Part shown: in pieces, positions 48,835-58,500 of the stretch
How the letters are laid out: every line of letters begins with the position of its first letter
Numbering within the stretch: position 1 is the first letter of the stretch
Assembly (NCBI GenBank): GCA_944332205.1
Contig: CALVJN010000007.1
Location: 1-58,530 of the forward strand
Direction of reading: 5' to 3'
DNA: 58,530 nt
Origin: an uncultured Bacilli bacterium
GTDB lineage: Bacteria > Bacillota_I > Bacilli_A > RF39 > UBA660
Made by a program: the position numbers and the translations under genes
The notes under the pieces: model-generated
Databases searched by the model: none
What the model saw: only the letters and a program-made list of their open reading frames with translations
What the model was told of the DNA's origin: nothing

Positions 48835-49549
48835 AGATATAAAATAATTTTTATATAATGTTTATTGTTAAATTATTTGCCTTATGATAGACTTTTCTTA
48901 TGAGAATTTTATTAAGAGACAAAACTTAATAAAAAATTATATACTAATAGTATAATATTGACAGGATAATCTGGAGCTTAAAAATTTACTATATAAAAAG
49001 AATTAGAACTAATTACAGGAATGCCAAGATTATCGTTAGATAGGAAAAAACAGGTTTTACAAGCCAATTAAAACACGAAAGAATTTAATTGCTATATAAT
49101 CTCTAAATTACTAGAAAATGCTGAAAAAAGTGATTCCCATGAAATTGTTAATTTTAGTCCATGTCATTCAGTATATAATAATTCTAAAATATTTAATTGT
49201 GTTTAAACCATTTGAAAATATTGTTTTATTATTACTAGATCAAGATAGAAAAAAGTCTTTAGAAATAATGAAAAAATAGATCAACAGGAGATACAAGCGA
49301 TAATGAAAGATTTCTTTAAAGTATTTGTAATTATGAATTAGAAACTATTACTATATATGAAAAAGATAGAACATCAGTAGAAACAGCTACAGGAATATTA
49401 CAACAGATAAATAAAAAAACAAAAATAAAAAATTATTAATAATAGCAAATCTAAAATAAAACAAAAATTTAAAAATTTTTTGCTTACGCAAAAATTTTTT
49501 TTGTGCTACAATGTAAAACGTGCTAAAAAGTTTTAAAGAGATGAAATTT
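48835..49549 (+). pseudogene. Decayed coding remnants
   Basis: About 700 bp with coding-like pieces in shifting frames and many stops: near 48998-49070 (ELITGMPRLSLDRKKQVLQA), 49085-49200 (cysteine and serine bearing) and 49268-49440 (RSTGDTSDNERFL, then NYELETITIYEKDRTSVETATGIL). The pieces probably come from one or two lost genes, and the last resembles parts of nucleotide-kinase-like proteins, though not enough to name. Nothing here looks translated. Confidence 0.5.
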
Positions 49550-51499
49550 ATGAAAACTTTAGATTTATGAAAAGAAAAAATTAGCAAATTATTACTTAGT
49601 TTTTCTATTCCTTGTATAATATCAATGCTAGTTGGAGCATTATATAACATTGTTGATCAAATTTTTATAGGAAATGGTGTTGGATATTTAGGAAATGCAG
49701 CTACTAATATTGTATATCCATTTACAGTAATAGCTCTATCTTTATCATTACTTATTGGTGATGGAGCATCTGCTTTGTTCAGTTTAAATCTTGGGAAAAA
49801 AGATTATGAAAAAGCTAATATAGGAATAGGAAATTCTATTACGTTATTATTGATAGTCTCTATATTAATTGCTTTATTTGGTTTTATTTTTACTGAAAGC
49901 ATTTTACATATTTTTGGCGTAACTAGTGGAAGTTATCAATATGCTAAAGATTACTACCAAATTATATTAATAGGTATTCCATTTTCTATTATAACTACAG
50001 GATTGAATGGTATTATAAGAGCAGATGGTTCACCCAAATTTGCTATGTTTGCTACTTTAATTGGTGCACTATTAAATATAGTTTTAGATCCTGTTGCTAT
50101 TTTTATTTTCAACCTAGGAGTTAAAGGTGCAGCAATTGCTACTATTGTTGGACAAATAATATCATGCATAATTACATTATTATATTTTATTAAACCTAAA
50201 AAAGTTAAATTATCAAAAGAAACTTTGAAATTAGACTCATCTATTTGTAAAAATATTATTATGTTAGGAATTTCAAGTTTTATTACTCAAATATCAATTG
50301 TTATAGTAATTGCCGTTGCCAATAATATTATTGTTAAATATGGTGCTTTATCGAAATATGGAGCAGACATTCCACTTTCTGTTGTAGGAATTGTTATGAA
50401 AGTATTTGCTATAGTTATAGCTATAGTTATAGGAATTACAATTGGTAGCCAACCAATAATAGGTTATAATTTTGGTGCAGGAAACAAAGAATGTGTAAAG
50501 AAGACTTTTAGATTAATAATTATTACCAATACAATTATTGGTATAATAGCATTTATAATATTTCAATTTTTTCCACAATATATAATCAATATTTTTGGAA
50601 GCGAAAGTCCTTTATATAATGAATATGCAATAATGTGTTTTCGTATTTATTTAGCAGGTATAATTTTTACTTGTATAACTAAGTGTTGTAGTATTTATCT
50701 TCAGTCAATAGGTAAGCCAGTTAAATCAATGATATTATCACTATTAAGAGATATTGTTATATTTATACCAACATTAATTATTTTAGCTAGACTTTATGGT
50801 GTTGTAGGAATGTTATGGGCAGCTTTAATTGCAGATGTTGTATCGTTTATTATTGCAATAATGATATTAATGAATAATGACAAAAAAGATAAAAAAATTG
50901 TTGTTACTGAAAAGAGTATTAGTTCTGATATTAATAAATTACCTAAACAACTTGTTATTACAATTGCTAGAGAATATGGATCTGGAGGAAGATATGTTGG
51001 CAAGCTATTAGCAGAGAAGTTAAATATAAAATTTTATGATAAAGAAATAATTAGATTAGCATCTAAAGAATCAGGACTAAATAAAGATTACATTGAAGAT
51101 AATGAACAGGTAAAAAATAGTTTTAATATTTTTTATAATAATGACGATGAAATATTTATTGCAGAAAAAAAAAGTTATTAATAACATAGCAAAAGAACCC
51201 TGTGTAATTATAGGAAGATGTGCTGATTATATTTTAAAGGATAAAAAAATGTATATAAAATATTTTTATATAGTAGTTTAGATGATAAAATAAAAAGATG
51301 TATAAAATATTATGGACTTAATAAAGAAGAAGCAATGAAGAAAATAATTAAAACAGATAAAGATCGCTCTAAACATTACGAATATTATACAAATCAGAAA
51401 TGGAAAGAATTTTCTAATTATGATTTGATAATAAATGTAGATACATTAGGAGTAATAGGAACAGTTAATACAATCGAAAAAATAATAAATAACAAATAA
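49550..51499 (+). pseudogene. MATE efflux transporter fused to a cytidylate-kinase-like domain, broken
   Basis: The reading frame starts at ATG 49550 (MKTLDL) but meets TGA at 49568; the same frame then runs open from before ATG 49625 to 51181 (518 residues). It codes for a MATE-type transporter with about twelve helices (LYNIVDQIFIGNGVGYLGNAATN, GLNGIIRADGSPKFAM) and the start of a cytidylate-kinase-like domain (VITIAREYGSGGRYVGKLLAEKLNI). An A9 run (51165-51173) breaks the frame. The domain continues in other frames (VIIGRCADYIL, IFLYSSLDDKIKRCIKYYGL) to TAA at 51499, with a second shift near 51250. At least three lesions are present. A shortened transporter from 49625 might still be made. 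Confidence 0.82.
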
Positions 51500-51511
51500 T
51501 ATACTGTTTTT

Positions 51512-51549
51512 GAGTTATATAATTAACATTATATAGCTCTATTTTTTTT
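51512..51549 (+). terminator. Terminator after the MATE remnant
   Basis: GAGTTATATAAT (51512-51523) pairs with ATTATATAGCTC (51528-51539) with one wobble, followed by TATTTTTTTT. Confidence 0.8.
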
Positions 51550-51578
51550 ACAAATTAAGTTAAATAATAAAATTGAAG

Positions 51579-51607
51579 TTGTTAGGTTTTAAAAGGTTTG
51601 CTATAAT
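51579..51607 (+). promoter_or_regulatory. Promoter of the amylase gene
   Basis: TTGTTA (51579-51584), a 17-nt spacer and TATAAT (51602-51607). AGGGTGG (51614-51620) is the ribosome site for ATG 51626. No catabolite-control (cre) palindrome was recognised. Confidence 0.6.
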
Positions 51608-51625
51608 TAAAATAGGGTGGACGGT

Positions 51626-53479
51626 ATGAAAAGAATAATAGAAAATATTTTATATGATATAGAAGAAAAAAATAAAGATGAAAATGGCTGTGAGTATGAA
51701 ATTACTTTAGAGATACCTATGTCATATGGTTGGATAGATAATGTAAATTTTATTATTCGAGAAAAAAATGAAAATATTTTGTTTCCATTATCTTATAATA
51801 ATAGTAAAGATGATAAAGCAGTTTTTAAAGGGAATATTTATTTACCGACAAAAGCTTTATATAATTATTTTTTATCGTTTAAGGGAAACGATAAAATTTA
51901 TAATGTGACAAAAAATCATGTGAGAACTGATTTTAATCTTTCGGATGGATTTAAACTTAGTGTAAATTTTGGTGTACCAAAATGGGCACAAGGTAAAATT
52001 ATGTATCAAATTTTTATAGATCGGTTTGCAAGAGGCAGTGAAGAAGAATTACCAGAAATGCCTAGGAGAATTATTCATAAATCTTGGAACGAAAATCTTA
52101 AAGATCGACCTGGTGATGATGGAATATGGAATAATGACTTTTTTGGTGGAGATCTTAAAGGAATTACTAAAAATTTAGACTATATTGAGTCTTTAGGAGT
52201 TGAAATTTTATATTTAAGTCCTATTGTTTATAGTCAATCAAATCATCGTTATGATGCTTCAGATTATGAACAAATAGATCCTTATGCTGGAACAAAAGAT
52301 GATTTAAAAGAATTATGTGAAGAAGCACATAAAAGAGGAATGAAAGTAATATTAGACGCTGCTTTTGATCATACAGGCAATGATAGTAAATATTTTAATC
52401 AATATAATACATTTAATACTATTGGAGCTTATCAAAGTCAAGATTCTCTATATATGCCAATGTATCGATATAAAATAAAAAATGGTAAACCAGTATTTGA
52501 CTATTGGTGGAATCAAAAAAATATGCCTCAGTGTAATTGTGATTCAGAAAAATGGCAAGAATATATAACAGGTAAGGGTGGAATTATAGACCAATGGTTC
52601 TCTTTAGGAATTGATGGATTAAGGTTAGATGTTGCTGATGAATTAAGCGATTACTATATAGAACTTATAAGAAAAGCAGTAAAAAGAAATAAAAGTGATG
52701 GCTTTATTATTGGCGAAGTATGGGAAAATCCAATGCGCAAAAATCGTAATTTTTTATCTAGTGGTAAAGGCATGGATACTACAATGAACTATTATTCTAT
52801 GAGTTCACTTATAAAATATTTTCGATATGGAGAAATCGAAGAGTTAAAAAATCGTATAAAAGAAATACAATATGAGTATCCTGAAGAAACAATTAATGCC
52901 TTAATGAATTTTACTTCTACTCATGATATGACAAGAGGTATTAATTTATGGGATGATCAAATATTTGAATATAACGGAGAATGGCCTTGGGATTTAATTA
53001 GTAAAGATTATGATTTTAGTAAAAACTATAAATTAGGTGATAAGTATCAGCAAGCAAAAGAAATTTTTATGGCATATGCATATACATTAACTTTTTTACC
53101 TGGAACATTATCAATTTTTTCAGGAGATGAAGTAGGATTGGAAGGTATAGGAAACTTAAATAATAGAAAACCATTCCCGTGGGACAAGATAGATAAAGAA
53201 TTATTAAACTTTTTTCAAACTATAGGAACAATAAGAAAGAAAGAACCATTTATGGAACAGGCAGAATTGCGCATTATAGATATTAATCCAAATTATTTTT
53301 CATTTGAAAGATTAAATGATAAAGAAAAATTATTTGTTTTAGTAAATAGAACTGAAAATGAAAAAAAGTTTTCTGTTCCAAAAGAATATGAAAATTTAGA
53401 AAGTACTTATACATTAAGGAAAGTAAAAAAATATGTAATAGGACCATATGGTGGAATTGCAATAAAGAAGAAAGAATAA
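51626..53479 (+). CDS. Alpha-amylase-family glycoside hydrolase (GH13, neopullulanase/cyclomaltodextrinase-like)
   Basis: A 617-residue enzyme from the ATG at 51626; a GTG at 51617 overlaps the ribosome site. An N-terminal beta domain (about 1-120, CBM34-like) precedes the TIM barrel. GH13 regions: DAAFDHTG, GLRLDVADE with the nucleophile Asp335, FIIGEVWENP with acid/base Glu364, and FTSTHDMTR with Asp434. The N-terminal domain and the lack of a signal peptide point to a cytoplasmic enzyme that hydrolyses imported maltodextrins or cyclodextrins. The C-terminal beta domain is present. No sugar transporter is adjacent. Confidence 0.92.
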   Translation: MKRIIENILYDIEEKNKDENGCEYEITLEIPMSYGWIDNVNFIIREKNENILFPLSYNNSKDDKAVFKGNIYLPTKALYNYFLSFKGNDKIYNVTKNHVRTDFNLSDGFKLSVNFGVPKWAQGKIMYQIFIDRFARGSEEELPEMPRRIIHKSWNENLKDRPGDDGIWNNDFFGGDLKGITKNLDYIESLGVEILYLSPIVYSQSNHRYDASDYEQIDPYAGTKDDLKELCEEAHKRGMKVILDAAFDHTGNDSKYFNQYNTFNTIGAYQSQDSLYMPMYRYKIKNGKPVFDYWWNQKNMPQCNCDSEKWQEYITGKGGIIDQWFSLGIDGLRLDVADELSDYYIELIRKAVKRNKSDGFIIGEVWENPMRKNRNFLSSGKGMDTTMNYYSMSSLIKYFRYGEIEELKNRIKEIQYEYPEETINALMNFTSTHDMTRGINLWDDQIFEYNGEWPWDLISKDYDFSKNYKLGDKYQQAKEIFMAYAYTLTFLPGTLSIFSGDEVGLEGIGNLNNRKPFPWDKIDKELLNFFQTIGTIRKKEPFMEQAELRIIDINPNYFSFERLNDKEKLFVLVNRTENEKKFSVPKEYENLESTYTLRKVKKYVIGPYGGIAIKKKE

Positions 53480-53528
53480 TATAAAAAATTATTAAGAATA
53501 TTTTTATAGATTATTTAATTAGAATAAG

Positions 53529-53576
53529 AAAGGATTATAATGTATTTTAATATTTAATACATTATGCAGTATATTT
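53529..53576 (+). promoter_or_regulatory. Hairpin and 5-codon ORF between ribosome site and CoA-disulfide reductase start
   Basis: A ribosome site (AAAGGA, about 53529-53534) is followed by a tiny ORF of five codons (ATG 53540 to TAA 53557), not by the main gene. TAATGTATT (from 53538) and AATACATTA (to 53564) can form a 9-10 bp stem that would bring the ribosome site within about 14 nt of ATG 53577. Confidence 0.45.
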
Positions 53577-55211
53577 ATGAGAGTTATTATTGTAGGTGGA
53601 GTTGCAGGAGGTGCTACAACTGCTACGAGATTAAGAAGATTAGATGAATCACTAGAAATTATATTAATAGAGAAAAGTAATTATATTTCATATGCTAATT
53701 GTGGACTACCATATTATATTGGAAATGTAATTAAGGATAAAGAAAATTTATTAATACAAACACCTGAAAATTTAAAAAAAATATTTAATATTGATGTAAG
53801 GGTGAATCAAGAAGTTATATATATAAATAGGAAAAGCAAAAGCGTTATAATAAAAGAATTAAAAAATGGTAACAAATACGAAGAAAAATATGATAAGTTA
53901 GTATTATCACCAGGTGCTATACCAATAAATCCTTTTATAAATTTACCACAAGAAAAAATAAAAACTTTGCATAATATAGATGATGCAATAGAAATAAAAG
54001 AATATATAGAAAGAAATAATGTTAAAAACATTGCAATTATTGGCGGGGGATATATTGGAATAGAGGTAGCCGAAAATCTAATTAATTATAAAAACATTAC
54101 AATTAATATTATAGAAAAAAGTTCACATGTTATCGCATCAATAGATAATGATATGGCTAAATTTGTTCATAAAATTTTAAAAGAACACGGAATAAATACA
54201 ATTTTAAATAATGAAGTAAAAGATATTATTAATCAAAATAATAAGTTAAATATTATTCTAGATTCTAAAGAAATAAGTGTAGACTTTGTAATTTGCTGTA
54301 TTGGTGTTAAGTCAGAAGATAAATTAGCTAAACAATCAGGTATTATTACTTATTCAAAAGGCGGAATAATGGTAAATGAGCAAATGAAAACTAATGATGA
54401 AGATATCTATGCTTTAGGTGATGCAGTTAAAATTAAAAACTTTATTACAGAAGATTATGTAAATATTTCACTTGCAGGACCTGCAAATAAACAAGCCAGA
54501 ATAGTAGCTAATAATATTTGTAATATTAATACAAAATATAGTGGTAGCTTAGGAAGTAGTATTTTAAAAATATTTGATTATAATTTAGGTATAACAGGAA
54601 TAAATGAGAAATATTGTCAAGATTGTAATATAGATTACAAGACTATAATAATATCACCTTTTTCTCATGCCACTTATTATCCTAATGCTAATATGTTAAC
54701 CATAAAAGCTTTATATGAAAAAGTAACGGGAAAAATATTAGGAGCTCAAATATTTGGAAAAGATGGAGTAGATAAAATTACAGATATATTGGCTACAGCA
54801 ATAAAAATGAAAATGACTGCTTATGATTTAGAAGAATTAGATCTATGTTACGCACCACCATTTTCTTCAGCTAAAAGTCCAGTTAATCTATTAGGAAATA
54901 GCATAGTAAATGAAATAGAAGAATTAGTAAGCACTATAACATGGGATGAAGTAACTATTTTAGATAAATTTAACAGTATAGTTGTATTAGATGTTAGATC
55001 AACTGATGAATATATAAATGGAAAATATATAAATGCAATTAATATACCACTAGATGAATTAAGGAATAGATTATACGAATTAGATAAATCTAAAATATAT
55101 TTAGTTTATTGTAAAACTGGTCATAGAAGTTATATTGCATGTAGAATTCTTTTGCAAAATGGGTATATAGTTAAAAATATAATAGGAGGCTATATGTTAT
55201 ATTCAATTTGA
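53577..55211 (+). CDS. CoA-disulfide reductase-like flavoprotein with C-terminal rhodanese domain
   Basis: A 544-residue FAD- and NAD(P)H-dependent pyridine nucleotide-disulfide oxidoreductase. The FAD loop is IIVGGVAGGATTATRLRR, the redox Cys42 is in SYANCGLPYYIG, and the NAD(P)H loop is AIIGGGYIGIEVAENL near residue 152. The dimerisation domain (about 330-450) is normal. The last 90 residues are a rhodanese domain with the active Cys512 in LVYCKTGHRS. Such fusions reduce CoA disulfide, persulfides or polysulfide, and serve in redox balance or sulfur transfer. The start lacks a close ribosome site. Confidence 0.9.
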   Translation: MRVIIVGGVAGGATTATRLRRLDESLEIILIEKSNYISYANCGLPYYIGNVIKDKENLLIQTPENLKKIFNIDVRVNQEVIYINRKSKSVIIKELKNGNKYEEKYDKLVLSPGAIPINPFINLPQEKIKTLHNIDDAIEIKEYIERNNVKNIAIIGGGYIGIEVAENLINYKNITINIIEKSSHVIASIDNDMAKFVHKILKEHGINTILNNEVKDIINQNNKLNIILDSKEISVDFVICCIGVKSEDKLAKQSGIITYSKGGIMVNEQMKTNDEDIYALGDAVKIKNFITEDYVNISLAGPANKQARIVANNICNINTKYSGSLGSSILKIFDYNLGITGINEKYCQDCNIDYKTIIISPFSHATYYPNANMLTIKALYEKVTGKILGAQIFGKDGVDKITDILATAIKMKMTAYDLEELDLCYAPPFSSAKSPVNLLGNSIVNEIEELVSTITWDEVTILDKFNSIVVLDVRSTDEYINGKYINAINIPLDELRNRLYELDKSKIYLVYCKTGHRSYIACRILLQNGYIVKNIIGGYMLYSI

Positions 55212-55356
55212 AAATAAAATGATAAATAATATTTTAGAAGATAGGATATATGCGCCAAATTGTAATATTATTTAAAAATATAGTGTTTAATATAAAATTA
55301 TTAGAAAAGTTGGCAATAATTTAAATTAGTCTCATTAGAATATTGGAGGAGATAGA

Positions 55357-55989
55357 ATGTTAGAAGAAATTGAAATTATAAGTCATAGTGCAATAAAAAT
55401 TAAAAATAAAAATATTATATACATAGACCCATTTAAAATAGAAAAAGAATATAAAGATGCTGATTATATTTTTATAACTCATAGTCATTATGATCATTAT
55501 TCAGAAGAAGATATAAAGAAAGTAAAAAATACTAATACAAAAATAATTGTACCAACTGATTTATACGATAAAGTAAGTAAATTTGGATTTATTAAAGAAA
55601 ATATCGTAGTTGTTGAACCAAATAGAAAATATAAAATCGATAAAATTAAATTTGAAACTATACCAGCATATAATGTAAATAAGGCTTTTCATCCTAAGGA
55701 AAATAAGTGGGTTGGGTATATTATTGATATATGTGATAAAAAGTATTATATTGCTGGTGATACTGATATTACTGAAGAAAACAAAAATGTAAAATGCGAT
55801 ATAGCTTTCTTACCAATAGGTGGAGTATATACAATGAATTATGAAGAAGCTGCAAGTCTTGCAAATATTATAAAGCCAAAAACAGTAATACCAATACACT
55901 ATGGTAGTATTATAGGAACTAAAGAAGATGCTATAATGTTTTCTAAATTAGTAGACAATGATATAGAATGTAAAATTATATTAAAATAA
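55357..55989 (+). CDS. MBL-fold metal-dependent hydrolase
   Basis: A 210-residue protein of the metallo-beta-lactamase fold, resembling the UPF0173/UlaG-like group. The metal motif is THSHYDHYSEED (H-x-H-x-D-H), the next ligand Asp is in YYIAGDTDIT, and the last His is in VIPIHYGSI. The short length and missing extra domains fit small hydrolases of phosphodiesters or lactones, with the substrate unknown. The ribosome site is GGAGGAGAT. Confidence 0.88.
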   Translation: MLEEIEIISHSAIKIKNKNIIYIDPFKIEKEYKDADYIFITHSHYDHYSEEDIKKVKNTNTKIIVPTDLYDKVSKFGFIKENIVVVEPNRKYKIDKIKFETIPAYNVNKAFHPKENKWVGYIIDICDKKYYIAGDTDITEENKNVKCDIAFLPIGGVYTMNYEEAASLANIIKPKTVIPIHYGSIIGTKEDAIMFSKLVDNDIECKIILK

Positions 55990-56047
55990 TATTATAAATT
56001 TTGAAATAATAGATTTATATAATTAAATAAAAAATATGGAGGTAAAT

Positions 56048-56770
56048 ATGAAAACGGTAGTTATAACTGGTAGTGCTAGAGGTCTTGGATTATGTATGGC
56101 TAAAAGATTTAGGCAAAAAAATTTTAATGTGGTTATAAGTGATATTAAAGAAGAAATGTTAATTAAAGCTTATGAAGAGATACTTTCTATGGAAGGAAAA
56201 GGAAAAGTTAGTTATTGCATATGTGATGTTACAAAGACTACTGATATTTCTGAATTAATTAATTTTGCGATAAATGAATATAAGACTATTGATATTTGGA
56301 TTAATAATGCTGGAGTTAATCAGACAGATAAAGCTTTATGGGAATTAAGTGAAAAAGAAATTAATTTGATATTAAATGTTGATTTGAAAGCAACAATTAT
56401 TAGCTCTAAATTAATTATGGGAGAAATGATTAAATGGAATAAAGGTGCTATTTACAATATCGAAGGTTATGGTTCAAATGATGCTATGATGTTAGGTTTG
56501 AATATGTATGGTACAAGCAAAAAGGCCGTTACCCATTTCACAAAAGCCCTAGCTAAAGAAAGTGAAGAAAAAAATACAGGAGTTATTGTTGGAAGACTAT
56601 CTCCAGGAATTATGATTACAGATTTTATTACTACTGCTGGAAATGGTGAAAAAATTAATTTACCAGAAAAAACTAAAAAAGTTTATAATATTTTGGGCGA
56701 TTATCCTGATGTTATTGCAAATTTTTTAGTTAATAAAATGATTAACAATAAAAAAATAACGTGCAAATAA
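56048..56770 (+). CDS. Short-chain dehydrogenase/reductase with frameshifted C-terminus
   Basis: About 240 residues from the ATG at 56048 after GGAGGT; an ATG at 56036 overlaps that site. The cofactor loop TGSARGLGLCMA, NNAGVNQ and the catalytic YGTSKKA are present. YNIEGYGSNDAMMLG matches the group related to chlorophyll b reductase-like SDRs. These end in a W-x-R-type tail; here that tail (WLTNSKAAWRFMTSWLNKRD) lies in another frame at 56773-56847, so one or two bases were lost or gained near 56765. The core is complete and may still work. Confidence 0.83.
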   Translation: MKTVVITGSARGLGLCMAKRFRQKNFNVVISDIKEEMLIKAYEEILSMEGKGKVSYCICDVTKTTDISELINFAINEYKTIDIWINNAGVNQTDKALWELSEKEINLILNVDLKATIISSKLIMGEMIKWNKGAIYNIEGYGSNDAMMLGLNMYGTSKKAVTHFTKALAKESEEKNTGVIVGRLSPGIMITDFITTAGNGEKINLPEKTKKVYNILGDYPDVIANFLVNKMINNKKITCK

Positions 56771-56896
56771 ATTGGCTAACTAATAGTAAGGCAGCATGGA
56801 GATTTATGACATCATGGCTTAATAAACGTGATTTCTTTAATAAATAATAATCATAGTATTTTTATAACAAAATATAAAAAAATACTATATTTACTT

Positions 56897-56930
56897 TAAA
56901 AAGCGGAATAAAATCCACTTTTCTTTTATA
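56897..56930 (+). terminator. Terminator after the SDR gene
   Basis: AAAAGCGGA (56898-56906 region) pairs with TCCACTTTT (about 56913-56921) with one mismatch, followed by CTTTT. Confidence 0.55.
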
Positions 56931-57300
56931 TGATTTTTTTTAAAGTGCGTATAATTTTATAAATAATGTTATATTCAATTTACTAGATATTATTATGAAT
57001 ATGCGATAAAATTTTAGGAGTATACTACAAAATTAAAAACTGTAAAATGCCAGATTAAGTAAATATTTTTATTAAAAGATATTTAAATTATCTAGATAAA
57101 TAAGTTGTAATAATAGAAAATTATTACTATAATTATAAAAAAATTTAACAATAATTGAGTATAAAATCAATAATAATGGTATATGGTTCGTAAATATTAT
57201 TTATATAACATAAAAAGATAGAAATATTTGTAGTCAATAAATTAAGCTATAAAGTAAAGCATTAAAATTTGTTTATTACATAATAATAAAAAAATAAGTG
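56931..57300. other. AT-rich gap without recognised genes
   Basis: About 370 bp with only short frames on both strands. No clear promoter or structure could be supported apart from many A/T runs. Confidence 0.4.
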
Positions 57301-57313
57301 AGTGATTATTGAT

Positions 57314-57982
57314 ATGAAAATAGATGAACTAAAAAAAGCATATGACAAAATGCAATTAAAATATGGGGATAAAAATTTAGATTCTATATATAATGGCGGA
57401 TGTGAAAAAAATCCTAATATATGTTTTGTTTTTATGAATCCCACAGGAAAAAACATTGCAAGTGAAAAGTCTTGGAAAGGAAGAAAATCACCTTGGCTTG
57501 GAACTAAAAATGTATGGAAATTGTTTTATAGTGTCAATTTATTGAGTAAAGATACATTTGATCAAATAATGAAAAAGAAACCTAAAGAATGGAACTATCA
57601 ATTTTGTGATTATGTTTATGATGAAGTAAGTAAAAATAAAATATTTATTACTAACTTAGGGAAATGTACTCAAATTGATGCAAGGCCGCTTTCTAATGAT
57701 GTATTAAAAAAGTATTTAAAGTTATTACGTAAAGAAATAGACATTATTAATCCAAAAGTAATAATTACCTTTGGAAATCAAGTTAGTTCAATAATTTTAA
57801 ATAAAAAAATATCGGTTTCTGAAAATAGAAAGATATTTCATGAAATAAAAATAAAAAATAATAAATATAAAGTATATCCCGTTTATTATCCTGTTGGTAA
57901 TGGAATATTTAATATTGATAAATCAATAGAGGATATTAAATGGATAGTCGAAAACGAAATAAAAGAAAAACAGAAAATATGA
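57314..57982 (+). CDS. Uracil-DNA glycosylase superfamily protein
   Basis: About 222 residues from the ATG at 57314; a GTG at 57302 is also possible. It shows the UDG-superfamily pattern: a first strand and loop NICFVFMNPTGKNIA (motif A, Asn-Pro where family 4 enzymes have Gly-Glu-Pro), a middle KIFITNLGKCTQ, the strand PKVIITFGNQVSSIIL, and a final YPVYYPVGNGIFN in the place of the His-containing motif B. Without a clear catalytic Asp or His it may excise another base or only bind DNA. It stands alone with weak ribosome signals. Confidence 0.65.
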   Translation: MKIDELKKAYDKMQLKYGDKNLDSIYNGGCEKNPNICFVFMNPTGKNIASEKSWKGRKSPWLGTKNVWKLFYSVNLLSKDTFDQIMKKKPKEWNYQFCDYVYDEVSKNKIFITNLGKCTQIDARPLSNDVLKKYLKLLRKEIDIINPKVIITFGNQVSSIILNKKISVSENRKIFHEIKIKNNKYKVYPVYYPVGNGIFNIDKSIEDIKWIVENEIKEKQKI

Positions 57983-58254
57983 AAAAAATTTATTTGTAGT
58001 CAAAAAAATGAAAGTAAAGCAAAAAACAAAAATAAAAAATTAATTATTTAATAGATTATAATTTTTGAAAAGTAAAAAATGATTAATAAATTAGATAGAA
58101 ATATTGTTTATAGTTTATAGAGAATATTTTTGCTGATGAGAATAAAATTGTTGAAATCCATTTAAATATAAAGAAACAATAAAATATCTAAAAATACAAA
58201 AATATGATATACTTATATAAGTCAATTCCTTGAATATTTTAAGGAGGGAGTATT
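57983..58254. other. AT-rich gap before the last ORFs
   Basis: About 270 bp with no gene. A strong AAGGAGGGAG ribosome site ends it at 58241-58250. Confidence 0.5.
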
Positions 58255-58344
58255 ATGAATAGTAAAGACAATGCTATTAGCAAAAATGTAATCAACTGCT
58301 TGATACCGATTTATTCAACCTCTCCAAGAAATCCTTATAAATAA
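58255..58344 (+). CDS. 29-residue ORF with a strong ribosome site
   Basis: ATG 58255 to TAA 58344 with AAGGAGGGAG 4 nt upstream, one of the best ribosome sites in the window. The peptide is MNSKDNAISKNVINC followed by LIPIYSTSPRNPYK. It may be a true small protein, a leader peptide for the following gene, or the start of a broken gene; the sequence after the stop (58345-58480) is open in pieces only. No family recognised. Confidence 0.4.
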   Translation: MNSKDNAISKNVINCLIPIYSTSPRNPYK

Positions 58345-58500
58345 AGGGTTTGCGAGCATATAGATCTTACACGTTTTTCAAAAGAACAGTAAAAAATAAT
58401 AAAAAGCAATCAAAAACAGTTAAAAATTAGGTATTTGTTTTTAGTTGATACCACAAGGTTAACCCCATAATATTTTGACGAGAAAGGAGATGAAAGATAT

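Noticed and set aside
49568-49570. TGA read as Trp (Mycoplasma-type code), which would restore the MATE start
   Set aside because: Trp is TGG throughout the window and several intact genes end in TGA, for example rimM and the CoA-disulfide reductase. The MATE gene has further frameshifts, so decay explains it better.
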